A stretch of DNA of 64,000 nt. Source: Aaosphaeria pasadenensis. Taxonomy: Eukaryota > Ascomycota > Dothideomycetes > Pleosporales. The notes beneath the pieces were generated by a model. It saw only the letters and a program-made list of their open reading frames with translations. It was not told the origin of the DNA and did no database searches. Position 1 is the stretch's first letter. Every line of letters starts with the position of its first letter. This document shows positions 1-11,205 of the stretch, in pieces. Location: contig JAKLMB010000019.1 in assembly GCA_022813625.1 (NCBI GenBank), forward strand, positions 620,001-684,000. The letters run 5' to 3'. Both the position numbers and the translations under genes were made by a program.

Positions 1-180
1 ACCTCTAATACAAGCCCAATACAAGGCCTTGGAGGTCCATCCAAAGCGACTGCTATGTCGCAAAATGGACTACATGCCTATGAACAGGTTGAAGAGAGGC
101 AAGCCATTTTGTCAAAGAATGAAAACGGCAACACTCATACACAGCGAACGCATGTGCACCGCATGATCCGAAACAAGTAA
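1..180 (+). CDS. Possible 3' end of an upstream gene (partial)
   Basis: Frame 1 is open from the window edge to a TAA at 178-180, giving 59 codons. The composition is mixed and polar, ending in basic residues. No motif identifies a family. Sixty open codons can occur by chance, so this is only a tentative last exon of a gene beginning left of the window. It could equally be non-coding. Confidence 0.25.
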   Translation, partial: TSNTSPIQGLGGPSKATAMSQNGLHAYEQVEERQAILSKNENGNTHTQRTHVHRMIRNK

Positions 181-693
181 GGAACGATACAAGGTACGAG
201 GCATACTTTATGGACAAGGTGAGTTCAAGGCGTTGTGCTGAATCCGTGGCGTTTTCACCTGAAGTACGGTACGAGTATCGAGGGGTGGACTACCCCTCAA
301 AATCGCGGTTGGACCAAGCCCCTTTAAGCAAACGAGTGCGAGGAAATGGAGACCACCAACACCCCTAGGACTCATGCGCGGCTTCTCATAGTTCGCTGGT
401 GGCCGTCCATGTACTATACTTATCTTATGTGGGGGCGCTACTAGATAGACAGTAGGGAGCAAGCAGTTGCAAGTGCAACTCAAACACTGATGCGCTCGAA
501 TAGGCGATCCACGGACTGGAACTTGCTAGGAATCTATCCCATTATTGTACAAGAACAAGTTTATTATCTAGCTGGGGCTTCCGGCGTGACCACGCTAGGG
601 TGCAAGCTCATCAAGTGCAGGTCTCATTTAACCTTCCTCAATTCCTTCATTGCGATTGACTTCTCCACAGACTACCATACAACCATCCGAAGC
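181..693. other. Intergenic, upstream of the first Zn2Cys6 gene
   Basis: I see no convincing gene here. The frame at 490-693 stays open into the regulator downstream, but it gives a non-conserved extension. The ATG at 694 lies directly before the basic run and zinc cluster typical of such proteins. A minus-strand ORF at 208-483 starts from TTG and has no recognisable features. Confidence 0.5.
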
Positions 694-2485
694 ATGCCGC
701 GGGTGAAGAGACCATATCGGCCAAAAACGAAAGGTAATTTCCAGCTTTTGAGTCCCCTGGTTGCGGAATTTAATGCGCTGGCAGGATGCTATCAATGTTC
801 TCGGCGCCGTGTGGACTGTGACCGCAGCGAGCCTGTTTGTAAGAAATGTCTCCAGAAAGGATTGGAGTGCAGTGGTCTAGGTATTCGACACAGGTTTAAC
901 GAAGGCTTTGCATCGCGAGGACACTGGATCGGCAAGCCAATCGCATCCATGTTTGAGGCCAGGCCTCCTAAGCCCTCATCGCCTATTCAGCCTACTCCAG
1001 GTCCCGATGCGGTCTTGTGGAATACGAATCTACATTCAGAGGGGCCAGAGCCCTTTGCCCATTGTCAGAATGAAAGTGACCAAATTGAGCCTCTACTCAA
1101 TGAGGATTTCCTCGCCTTCGAAATGGAGGATACTTTGCACAACGCTACGCCTTGTGCCATGGATACTTTGCAACTATCATGCGCTGGGTCAAATTCTGAT
1201 CAATTTGGCCAACTTGGCCGCATTGAAATTACGGATGAATTCCAACCTCTGGTGATTGAACCCGAGTCGCATCTTGCACCGTGTGACCCCCACAAAAGTA
1301 CGTTAACGATCTATCACCATGATCGCATATTGTTTGAACTATCACCCGATAACATCCCAGCATGGAGGAGAATGCTGATGTTGCACTGTAAGAACCCCAA
1401 AAGTCCGACGGTCATCGAAGTACATGCTCTAATTCGTCAATCCAAGTCTCTGAATATATTGCGAGAGATATGGTTGCGATCGATGGGGGCCACAATGGTT
1501 GGCGCCACTTGATCCTTCCTATTGCTCAGAATGATACCTTGGTAGAGAGTGCGGTATTATACGTGTCGGCATCACATCTTTTAATGTACCACAACGGCAT
1601 GTTACCAAATCAAAGTCGGGATTTGCTTATTAGTCAACTGTACTCCCAAACAATTACCGGCTTGAAAGAGTTGCAGAACCTGGAGACCTGCGATCATCCT
1701 AAACAGCTATCCATCTTTCTCACGCTACTCTTATTGTTAACAGCGACCATGGTGACCGGAAGCGCAGACTTCCCCATTATTATGAGAAGCTTGCTATCTG
1801 CACTGCACGCTATTGGTGGGGAAAGCAAGCTGGGAAGTAGTGATCTGGCTGCGTTCATATCTCAGCAGACCCACAAGTAAGTAGCATGTCAGCCCTCCTG
1901 GTCTCAATGTAAGGAATGATCTACTTACACTAATTTTCCGGTAGGATGCGCATCTATGCTGCACCTTTCATGAGCGAATTGGATGGACTTGAACTACTAT
2001 CAAGTGAAACCCAAAGAGCACAAGTCTTCCAGTGCCTCAATCATTGCTCAAACGGCAAACCTGAATACGCGCCCATCGCATCCTGTATCAAAAGCCTTGT
2101 ACAGCAAGCATCCGACATATATTTGGGTCAAGCGACGAACAGCCCAATGGTGGAAAATGCTCGTGTAATTCAATTGAACATACATCGCCGAGATACAATC
2201 ATGCATAGTGTACAACGAGTCCAAGGTTTTGTTGATACACTCAAGACCTTCCCACCAGGCGCACCCGGAGAACAAGTTTTGATCTGGGCATCCTACCTAG
2301 CCGCATCGGCCGCGGTATTGGACGAGCATCAAATGTTTTTCGATACTCTTTTTCAGCATTATTACGAACGAAGCGGATTCAGGAATGTGTTAAGAGGATT
2401 AGAACAATTACGAAAAATCTGGAAGAGACAGCCTTGGAGCAGATGGACTACATTACTTCCAGAGCTACAGGTCTTTGTCATGTGA
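694..2485 (+). CDS. Zn2Cys6 transcription factor, PF11951-type, probable amine-cluster regulator
   Basis: Fungal binuclear zinc cluster activator of about 537 residues, expected to act in the nucleus. I model four exons: 694-733, 785-1387, 1447-1876 and 1945-2485. All introns are GT-AG and phase-consistent, and the second has a CTAAT branch. After removal of the 51-base first intron the zinc cluster reads C15-x2-C18-x6-C25-x6-C32-x2-C35-x6-C42. After the second intron the frame gives YIARDMVAIDGGHNGWRHL, the conserved start of the fungal-specific regulatory domain (PF11951). Its stop lies 35 bases from the stop of the convergent monoamine oxidase, so the 3' UTRs probably overlap. Family assignment is firm. 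That it controls the neighbouring amine genes is inference from position. Confidence 0.88.
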
Positions 2486-2520
2486 GGATTGATCACTGAT
2501 CTTGATTAGAAGATCATCGA

Positions 2521-4126
2521 CTACAATGAATGCTTTGGTCGTCGAGGGTAACCCAGTTCGCGCAGAATCGTCTTCGCCGCCTGTGTGCCCTCCTGAATAG
2601 CTCCATCGATGAATCCACGCCAACCCAACGCCCAATCCGCACTTGCAAAAAGAATGTTATTATGTCGTTCTCTAAGCATATCCAGATATTGGAGACTGAA
2701 ATCTGGACTGAACATGCACCAAGTCCCACGAGAAAGAGGATCTGTGGACCAATTATGCCAGAGAACCTTTTCAACATTCATCTCGTGAACCAAACTCGCT
2801 TCAGAGAGAAGGTCTCGCGCGTCCTCCGCTGCATGCGTAAACTTCTTATTTGTTCCAAAGCAAACGAGATGGGTGTTTCCTGCGGGAGTAATGCCATCGC
2901 CCAGCATACTGAAAATTCGAGAAGCTGGCCAAACCGCTGCAGACCAAGTCCGGAGATTGACACCCTGTGTCTCCATGTGTATCTTTGCACCTTGGCCAAT
3001 ATGTCCCTTTTGGGATGCTTCTATCTTTTCAGATTGCAAAGGGGGCTCGAAACTCATCTCATGAAGAATGTTCAGAGGAACAGTACAAACAAGTCGTTTC
3101 GCAGCCCACCTAGTGCAAAGTCTATCGGTTACCACAACTCTGTTCCCTTCGTCTTTGACCGATATCGCATGGGTGTTAAAGGCATATGTAAGATTTTGAG
3201 TTTGTAAAGCCTCATCAAAGAAACATCGGGCGAAGTCAGATTGTCCTTGTCGAATTTTGTAAGTCTCGGTCAGGTCATACATGCCTTCGGTCGTGTATCC
3301 ACTCAGAGCCCACCAGCGCAAAATATCGAAGAACCCAGTGTCGTTCATGGAGGCTCCCGAAATCGCGGCAGTAAAGGCCTGCAGAATTGCGATTTCATCC
3401 TCACTGAGTCTCTCCTTTATTTGGTCCAACCGCTGTGCCGCAGAGAGAGACTCCCATTGGCTGATATCCGGGTTACTGTGGGAATCGTGTGGCAGTGGTA
3501 CCACGGAGCGACCATTATGGCCGTCGACGTTGCAAAATTCGTTGAATGCCTTTTCCGCCAGTGAAACCTGCCACCTCGTTAGCACAACAAAAGGCGAAAA
3601 TTGGTCGAATGCCAGCCCACCTCCTCGTCGTATGACATATGTCGAGACTTTCCGTTGAGATGTAATGTAAAATAGTTACAACCCATATGGGAATCCTTGC
3701 TGTTCTGCAAATCAACCAAGTTGTAACGAGACACTTCCCGATAGGTATGAGGCTGGTTCCAATGAATCCATGTACCTCCCATCTCGTATAGATGGCCATC
3801 CACCTCGGCTGTCCATGTACGGCCCCCAATACGATCCCTTGCTTCCAGCAACAGTACTTTGAAGCCTAACAAAAGCTGTTTAGCATATACTAGCATCTTT
3901 CACAGAGCAAAAGCGATCGTGATGATCTGATTCGATACTGACCTGAATTGCATAAATCTCGACAAGCAGTAAGGCCAGCATATCCCGCACCAATAACAAC
4001 GACATCGAAGACGTCGGACGTGTGCTTAGGGGCATTGGTCGCAGGAAATACAACACCAGAGCATTTCAAGTCACCTTCTCGGAAACGGCCATCCGGTCGA
4101 TAGTAGTATCCCTCCCGTGTCGACAT
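2521..4126 (-). CDS. Flavin monoamine oxidase (MAO-N-like)
   Basis: FAD-dependent oxidative deaminase of primary amines, giving an aldehyde, ammonia and hydrogen peroxide. Three exons on the minus strand, 4126-3943, 3865-3621 and 3567-2521, give 491 residues, close to Aspergillus MAO-N length. Both introns (77 and 53 bases) have GCTAAAC or GCTAACG branch sites. The ADP-binding motif GAGYAG lies at residues 46-51, followed by LLLEARDRIGGRTW and GGTWIHW, the amine oxidase signature. The C-terminal FAD segment includes FASADWALGWRGFIDGA. The protein ends H-S-L, not a canonical PTS1, whereas MAO-N-type enzymes are often peroxisomal. It diverges from the permease across 607 bases and converges on the zinc-cluster gene. 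The substrate is not visible from sequence. Confidence 0.9.
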
Positions 4127-4733
4127 GTTCTTCAGATGATAATCAAGAGTGACCTTCTAGGTAAGAACTAAATGGTTGAACGAGCTGCAGAATGTCTCAC
4201 AAAAAGTATACGGCCTTATATTGTGTCTGCTTGGACTTCACGTGTTTAATAGGAACCTCCTGGCTGCTCGCATATCCGCATAATACTGAGAACCACCATG
4301 AGAACTTCAGGGTTTGGGAACCCAAAAAAGCCGAAAATCCGCAGCGCATGCAGAAGTCAGAACGTTGGGGTAGAGAAGTCTGGTCTCCTTTTACCTTCCG
4401 TCTCTGGGGTTAGGCTTTAGATCACGGCAAAAGCTCGGAGCGGATGTTATCTGTCCTAAATGTGGTCTCATTCAACCCCTTATCATTATCGACTAGCACG
4501 AACCGACTACATTGATCGTCGCGCTTGCGATGATACTCAATTAGAGTGGAGTCCATCTGCACGAAAGCCCCCGCCTTCTCCGCATCTAACTCCAAGACAA
4601 AACGGATGAGTCCTGTTGCCACAAAAAGGTTGCATTCTGCCCCACGCTCAATGCGAATATGATATCCTCTCATGATCATCTCCTGATCTCCTACAGCTTG
4701 TAAACGTCATTCAGGGTCATACATCGATTAAAT
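4127..4733. promoter_or_regulatory. Divergent promoter between monoamine oxidase and permease
   Basis: 607 bases separate the two divergent starts, which suggests shared control. I see no clear TATA box or repeated operator. A minus-strand ORF at 4422-4679 lies inside and is listed separately. Confidence 0.45.
4422..4679 (-). CDS. Hypothetical 85-residue ORF inside the divergent promoter
   Basis: ATG-initiated ORF of 85 codons with protein-like composition: hydrophobic stretch near residues 18-32, then charged residues. No family motif, signal peptide or intron is seen. It ends 296 bases upstream of the oxidase start, so translation would need its own promoter or a long oxidase leader. It may be a chance ORF. 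Confidence 0.2.
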   Translation of the reverse strand: MIMRGYHIRIERGAECNLFVATGLIRFVLELDAEKAGAFVQMDSTLIEYHRKRDDQCSRFVLVDNDKGLNETTFRTDNIRSELLP

Positions 4734-6768
4734 ATGGACAGTCAAAAATCATCAGTAGCACGTATTGGCATGACTGATGATACTGAGCATGTTATGCCTT
4801 CGATCCCGGACAACCATGGCGGCGAAACTCTAAAACGAGTTCACAATGTTTGGACAGCGAGTGCATATCAAGTACTAATGATGGCAAGTTGGACTTGCAA
4901 CATTGTACTTTACACCACTGTATTTGATGTTGGCGGCCCAATGATGCTTATTTATGGAACGTGGGTGAATAGCTGCTCATTTGAATCTGCTTGGTGCTAA
5001 GGTGTACAGACTCATCGTCTGCATCGGCCAGTGCCTTATGATGGCTTCTCTTGCCGAGGTATGCTCCGTATGGCCTTACGCAGGTGGACAGCAGTAAGTA
5101 AGGCAGTAATTCAATAATAAAGAAATTCGAGGCTGACGAGTCAAATAAAGAGAGTTTACCAAAAAGCTCGCTCCTCGAAGTGTTTCTCGCTCCCTGTCCT
5201 ATGTGCTGGGATATATCGTTTTACTCGGTGAAGTAGCTACCTCGGCTGGCTGTGCCATGAACAATGCTATCATCATCGATGCTATTGTCCAGATTAACCA
5301 TCCTGAGCATTCATATGAGGTGAGATTGCCCCATGGGAAGGAGCCTGTTTCGTCAAGCGACTAACAAGCGCTTTAGAGATGGCAGGTCTGGTTGATATAC
5401 GCTGCCTTTGTTGTTATCTCAATGGTGTTCTCTATAACACAAAGCCACCTTCCGGCACTTTCGGTCATTGGTGGAGCAATAACTCTCTTTGGGGGCATTG
5501 CTTGGGCCATCTCATTTCTACTTCTTGCACCCAAACAGAGCGCAAGTTTTGTCTTTAAGCAATTCATCAACAACTCCGGTTATCAGAACGTTGGGTGGGT
5601 TGGATTGATGAGCTTTTATACGCCGGTATACGCACTATACGGGACTGATGGTGTCCTACATATTGTCGAAGAAATAAAAGACCCAGAAAGAAATGCTCCC
5701 GTAAGTATGACAAACCCTACACTATATATCAAGCGCTGTCTAATGTCGCAGTAGAGAGCGATGATTTGGTCAATGATAATCAGCGGTATTACATCGTTGA
5801 TAGGAAGTTTAATCCTGGCGTTCTGCGCTGGGAATTGGCAAGCCTATCTGGAATCAGAGTAATGCTCCAACACATTTCCGTTGAAGTCCATCTTTATTGG
5901 CGGCAACATACAGCTGACTTATACATAAATTTAGGGTGGCCTTCCTCAATTGGTTTATTGATATATTGGGCAGTACGTCTGGCGGCATAGTTCTGGCTGT
6001 CACTGTCATTGTCACACTTAAGTAAGCTTCTGTTAACAATCAAGCTGCGACTAGCACACAATTCCACTGACTTTGGCAAAGTGTTTTGATTACGATTGGT
6101 ATCAACACAGCAGCATCGCGTTTAGCATGGAGTATGGCGAGGGATAACGCTCTTCCTTGGTCCAACCAATTTTCGAAAGTACATGCGACTTTTCAAACTC
6201 CGCTAAACGCTATTATGCTCACGATCGTCACCGAACTCTTCATAGGGCTTGTAGTATTTGGAAGCGATTATGCTTTCCAAGCTATTGTAAGCATAGGCGG
6301 AGCCGCCATACAAATCAGTTATTTGGTACCGATCATGATGGTACGTGTTTCCATATTGCATTCACTGAATAAGACTAATACCAGAAAACTCAGCTACTAG
6401 TACGTGGCCGCGATGTTCTGTCCCCAAATAGAGTCTTCAGCCTTGGGAAAATGGGGCTATACATCAATATAGTGTCGGTCATCTGGTCTACACTGGTAGT
6501 TATCATTTTGTTGTAAGATCTACCTTCCTTCCCATTACCACGATCTATACTAACGAATTGAATGTAGTTTCCCACTCTATGTTCCTGTGACGGGTGCATC
6601 GATCTGTAAGTGCATTCAGGCCTTCATATATTCTCAAGCAATTGACCATGTGCAGACAATATGAACTGGGCTATTGCAGTCTTCGGTGGTGTTGTACTAA
6701 TTGTGCTGGTCGATTGGGTTTTCAGAGGGCGATTTAACTACCTTATCACAAGTGTAACGTCAGACTGA
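4734..6768 (+). CDS. APC-family amino acid/GABA/amine permease
   Basis: Plasma-membrane permease of the amino acid-polyamine-organocation family, about 510 residues with roughly 12 hydrophobic segments. I model ten exons: 4734-4960, 5010-5093, 5151-5319, 5377-5700, 5755-5858, 5935-6021, 6082-6340, 6385-6512, 6568-6605 and 6656-6768. All junctions are GT-AG and in phase, and the total is exactly 511 codons. Typical features are LAEVCSVWPYAGGQ early on, GTDGVLHIVEEIKDPERNAP in the middle (the E-D-A-x-x-x-P-type loop of this family), TAASRLAWSMARDNALP, and VPVTGAS near the end. The pattern fits fungal GABA/choline-type permeases. Its place beside amine oxidases suggests amine or amino acid uptake, which is inference. 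Confidence 0.88.
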
Positions 6769-7538
6769 GATACATAGAACGAGATGGGCTAGTGAATCGA
6801 AACGCTTCGCCAGATAAGTCTTCATAGTCTGTTAGGATCCCTCCATTATCTGTGCAAAATAGCATCTTCAAGTCGCCGTTCTCGAGTAGTTAGAAATGGA
6901 GGTTATGGGCGATAGCAACACCATTTTGCACGAATAATGGGGGGAACCGAATGGATCCTAATCCTACAATCAATTATGGCCTCTATAACTTAAAGCATGA
7001 TGTTCACGGCGTGCTTGTTATGATTGGCTTATTGGCTTATTGGCGAAACAGAAGTTATGGTTAAATACTTGTAGTGTGGCATTGTATCATTGTATTACAC
7101 GATAACTTCCGCGCATGTCTCTAGTAGCATCGAAACATTATGGAAAGCTTGCGTGCGCGTAGAGTGTATGTGATCAGGGTTGGTTTACAACTAAACGGGA
7201 TTCGGTCTTCGGTCTTGAGCTGGGCGTGCATGACGTGCAGATGCGGTCTCCCTTGGCGTCGCGAATTTTGGAAGCCAAGGAGAAACCGGGGTATACCTTT
7301 CCAAATTGAGAAGTTGGAATGAGACCCTAGTGGAGACAGAATAAAGACACGTAAAATGCCTAGACAATTTGTAATAATTTGAACCGCCCGAGGGAAATGG
7401 GATGGGGCTCTTTGTGATATATAGAGAGAGAGTTCTGACGCCTGTCGTCTGTACTCAATCAAGATATTCAACAGGTTGCATTGTTTACTTTTGTAACTCG
7501 CAGCAACAGTCGTGTCGGCTATATCTATCATCGCAAGC
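6769..7538. promoter_or_regulatory. Intergenic/promoter of the FAD oxidoreductase, with TATA-like box at 7418-7424
   Basis: 770 bases without a convincing ORF. A TATATAG sequence at 7418-7424 lies about 115 bases before the ATG at 7539, a plausible core promoter. The minus ORF at 7121-7540 has no family features. Confidence 0.4.
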
Positions 7539-8924
7539 ATGTCAAGTTCTTTCGAAGGAGTCTACGAGGCAGGAATCATTGATCCAGGAACTCCTGTCTT
7601 GAACTCAACGAGATCTTTCTGGCAATCTGAACCTCATCGTTTTGCAAACCTTCAGTCAGCCTGGCCCACCACCAACGACATCGCTGATGTGATTATCATT
7701 GGGTCCGGAATTACTGGATCTACTCTCGCTCGAAGTCTCATTACCCAATCTCCAGGTATCAAAGTCATCCTTGTTGAGGCTCGTGCTCTTTGCTCCGGCG
7801 CCACTGGACGAAATGGAGGTCACATCAAGACAATGACATATGCCGTCTGGGAGCATCGCAAGCAACATTTCGGAATCGAAGAGGCTATACGTCTCACAAG
7901 CTTCGAACATAGTCATCTAAGAGCAATGACCGACCTCATCCGCCACGAAAACATCAATTGCGACTTACTCGACACTGAGGGTCTCGACACATATTATGAC
8001 GTTCCCACGTTTATGAAAGCCTTGTCGGCGCTTGATGACATGCGTATGCACGTACCTGGAATCGCTAGAGAATATAAAGTTTATAAGTCCAAAAATGTAT
8101 TATGCGGAAAGTTCAAATTATCCAACCGCTGTGTTGGTGCGATCGGCATTCCTGCCGCTTCCCTATGGCCGTATAAGATGGTAATGGGATTGTTGGAGAG
8201 CATTATCCAGTCCGGAAGGTTGAACGTACAATCACACACTACTGTACAGGGAATTGAAGAGGAGGCTGGATTTGCGGTGGTCAAAACCAGCCGAGGGCAT
8301 CTCAATGCGAGGAAGGTGGTACATTGTACCAATGGCTGGTTGGGGCATCTACTCCCAGAACTCCGTCCTTATATTTCGCCTGTTCGTGGCAATGTGGTAC
8401 GCTACGAAGCGGGACCAAAAGGAATATCCATTCTCGGGCTGGATAGTCAATATTCTCTTTGGCTGCGATATGCTGAGAAAGATTATGACTATTTGATCCA
8501 ACGGAAGAGTGGAGACGTCGTGGTAGGACGAGCGAATACTGGTCGGCGTGCCACCGGAGACGACTCTGAGACAGACCTCTCCCCTCAAGCTCACTTGAGG
8601 GGGTTTGCTCACGAAGTCACTGCTAGTCCAGATTTACCTTTAACTGCAACAGGTATATCACATGCTTGGTCGGGTATTTTAGCATTCACGCAAGACTCCA
8701 TGCCATTCGTTGGGCAATTACCTGACCGGAAACACCAATGGGTCTGTGGCGGTTATCACGGTATTGGCATGATTAAGGCGTTCAGAACTGCTCATATGGC
8801 TGCTTTAATGGTCCTAGGGGAACAACTAAGTAATGAGTACCCAGAGTCCTACCTCCTGACAGAGAAGAGGCTTCAGAAGCTAAGGAAGTCGTTGCTTTAT
8901 AATAATATTCAAGCAAAGCTATAG
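7539..8924 (+). CDS. DAO-family FAD-dependent oxidoreductase with PTS1
   Basis: Single-exon gene of 461 residues in the D-amino acid oxidase-fold superfamily (PF01266). It most resembles proteins of the gamma-glutamylputrescine oxidase or glycine/sarcosine oxidase type. The dinucleotide motif GSGITG is at residues 55-60, followed by VILVEARALCSGATGRNGGH. The C-terminal FAD motif is MPFVGQLPDRKHQWVCGGYH, then GIGMIKAF. The protein ends A-K-L, a canonical peroxisomal signal, which suits a peroxide-forming oxidase. The reading frame extends upstream only from a GTG, so I take the ATG at 7539. It follows the permease in the same direction and probably completes an amine degradation set. The substrate is not determined. 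Confidence 0.9.
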   Translation: MSSSFEGVYEAGIIDPGTPVLNSTRSFWQSEPHRFANLQSAWPTTNDIADVIIIGSGITGSTLARSLITQSPGIKVILVEARALCSGATGRNGGHIKTMTYAVWEHRKQHFGIEEAIRLTSFEHSHLRAMTDLIRHENINCDLLDTEGLDTYYDVPTFMKALSALDDMRMHVPGIAREYKVYKSKNVLCGKFKLSNRCVGAIGIPAASLWPYKMVMGLLESIIQSGRLNVQSHTTVQGIEEEAGFAVVKTSRGHLNARKVVHCTNGWLGHLLPELRPYISPVRGNVVRYEAGPKGISILGLDSQYSLWLRYAEKDYDYLIQRKSGDVVVGRANTGRRATGDDSETDLSPQAHLRGFAHEVTASPDLPLTATGISHAWSGILAFTQDSMPFVGQLPDRKHQWVCGGYHGIGMIKAFRTAHMAALMVLGEQLSNEYPESYLLTEKRLQKLRKSLLYNNIQAKL

Positions 8925-10268
8925 ATTCTATAGTTTAATGTAATGAATGTATATACGTAATGAAGCCCTTGATAGGCCCCGAGTATGCATGTTGAGGGGG
9001 AGGGTGACTCTAGGGTTGGACGATTCAATAGTGTGTGTTCTAGAGGGTCCAAAGTTTACTCTAGATGCGGAGGGAACTGAGGGAACTGAATAGTTCCGTA
9101 TAGTTTCATATAGATTGACCGAATCGAACTCTAACGGCTATTTACATCAAACCTAAACCAAAGACACTCATCCAAATTCCTTATTCCTCCCTTCGCAGCC
9201 ATCCACGTCCATTGACACCAATCGATCAGATCAAGAAAGATATCATCGCAGTCGGTTCCAATATATCTATCGTAGTTGCACACGTTCCCCGCCCAATACT
9301 CGATCTTAACCATCGGTAGCCACTTGACATGGTAGAATTCTCCCCGAAAGTTTCTATTCACATTGTTGCTGCGGAACTCCTGGCTACCCCAGTTAGAATC
9401 GCCACGATTCGAGATTGCGCCATCGCAGTAGCAATATTTGTTGGAATACCATTGGTTACAGTTCAAACTGGTACCGGTGCCTTGTCGCTTTTCGAGGGAG
9501 GTGAGATTCCCGGGATAGTTCTCACGCGTCGGGTTAGATTGATTGGCTGTCTAGCCATAAGACGGCACCTACGAGGCAGTCGCCATGGCAAGAGCTGGGG
9601 AGCAGAGAAAAAGGGCGCAGAGCGACAGGTCGCCTGTTTTCCCAATGTAGATTGAGACATAGTCGACAATGTTGCAGACTTCTCGAGCAATGGCTCGCCC
9701 TTAGGGACGTTTTCATTTTTTTATCATTATAGGGTCTCTTGTGCGTAAATGTTTAGGTCGTCCATAGAGTAGATACTGTATATGTCTGACTAGAGTGATA
9801 CCGGTGCTACTAATCCTGCAACCAGTATAGGATGCTTACTGGCAGATGAAATAGCGCATTCAATTTTATGAACAGTGTGTTGGACAATCTTAAATTGACA
9901 AAGGCTAAAAGAACCTAGATAATTCTGTATTGCCTACAGCATATTGCATCATAGCAAGCGCAATAGATTGCATGATTGAAGGACAAGGTAGCCTTACAGT
10001 AGAAACCCGTATTAGTTAACTGCCTTTTGCATTTACTAGCGTACCAGATAAGCTAGTTCGTATGCATAATAAGGCAGCAAAGCAACAAGTCTTGAAATCA
10101 AGGCATAGTTCTGGTGAAATTGGGAGATCATGGCTGTAGGCTGAAGCTTGGTGGTATGCCCCAGGCACAACCAGGATATCCAGAGATAGGCGCATCTGCA
10201 CCTTAAGTGATGCAGGCAGGCACGATACGCCTGGTCTGCGATGTGCTCTTGTGATTCTTCTCTGCTGT
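8925..10268. other. Intergenic region with one doubtful small gene
   Basis: 1.34 kb between the FAD oxidoreductase and the Nudix gene. It contains a short tandem GAGGGAACT-like stretch near 9068-9092 and the doubtful cysteine-rich minus-strand model listed separately. Nothing else is supported. Confidence 0.4.
9131..9700 (-). CDS. Doubtful cysteine- and tryptophan-rich small protein, 5' end unresolved
   Basis: The minus frame at 9466-9131 encodes about 111 residues unusually rich in Cys, Trp, Tyr and Asn, with seven cysteines. An upstream open frame (9700-9573) ends in a strongly hydrophobic stretch, SLCALFLCSPALAMA, that looks like a signal peptide. The two join in phase if 9468-9572 is a 105-base GT-AG intron with a TCTAACC branch. 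No in-frame ATG is visible upstream, and a TAA at 9701-9703 closes the frame. The gene either has a further 5' exon or is a relic. No family was recognised. Confidence 0.25.
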
Positions 10269-11205
10269 CTACGATTCGATTGGCGTGCTGAAACCAGACG
10301 CCTTCTTGAGCCTGTCGATTTCAGGTTGAAGGATGCCTGCACGGCTCAGGCCCTCGTATAGCGCCCAAGCTGCTAGGGTCTTTGCATCACGCGCACCTTC
10401 CCTCCACAGCTCCTCGTAGTCTGTGACCTTGAGTGTGATCACCTCACCTTGCATCCGCTTACCAGTGAGTTGTCCCTGAAGATCCACGATTCTCTGTCGA
10501 TCCATCTCCTGGCTGATGTTAGTAAGTGATATACCATCCTAGGAACACACTGACCTTCTCCCATAGGTATATCGGAATGAACTCATCTGATCCACCAGCA
10601 CTGGGATACATGGCGGGTTGCAATTCGTCCTGGACTTTCGAGTTCTTCAGAGCGAGACCGGTCAGGTCGATCAGCTCCTCAGCGTGAATCTTGATGCCAG
10701 TTTCTTCCTCGATTTCGTCCGCAGCTTTCCCACGGAAACCCACCTCTCCGTCCAACATTCCCGCCGGAATCTCCAAGAACCGAAGACTGCCCGCTGGAAT
10801 TCGGGGCTGTTCGGTCATAATGACATATCGCTCGTCCTTCGTACCCTCAGGACGTAAGACCATCAATACTGCGACGCTTCCGCCTCGCAAGAACGCAATA
10901 CCTGGCAGATCTGTTTTGCTGTTCTGAATCTCAGCGTATAGCTTGATAAAACCAATTCTGTTCCCGAACCAGTCTACTGACTGAATAGTGATGGATTGCA
11001 GGGAGTATGGATCGAGGTTATGCACATGTTTTGGATCGGCTTGGGCCTCCAGGTTCGTCCGCAAGGTGGATTTCCAGTCCTTGAAGGGAGCCCAATTCTG
11101 AAGTTGCTCTTCCTTGATGTCCCTTGTTAAAGTCACATCCACGGAGTCCCCGAACCCTTCATCTTTGTGAAGCTTGAAGACCGTCATAGTGGGCGCTCTG
11201 ATCAT
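10269..11205 (-). CDS. Nudix hydrolase, ADP-sugar diphosphatase type
   Basis: Two exons, 11205-10555 and 10508-10269, split by a 46-base intron, encode 296 residues. The Nudix region reads LEIPAGMLDGEVGF and then AADEIEEETGI. This matches the ADP-ribose/ADP-glucose pyrophosphatase branch (plant NUDX14-like) better than the generic box. The RE of the standard REUXEE is DE here. Family members hydrolyse ADP-sugars to AMP and sugar phosphate using Mg2+. The open frame runs upstream only from a TTG, so the ATG at 11205 (MIRAPTMTVF) is preferred; a second ATG is at 11187. The C-terminus continues the Nudix fold (GEVITLKVTDYEELW). Likely housekeeping metabolism. Confidence 0.85.

Noticed and set aside
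2530..3207. Plus-strand ORF of 225 codons
   Set aside because: It lies wholly antisense to the monoamine oxidase exon and has no family motif.
9463..9690. Minus-strand ATG ORF of 75 codons
   Set aside because: Composition is basic and low-information, while another frame of the same stretch shows a signal-like sequence.
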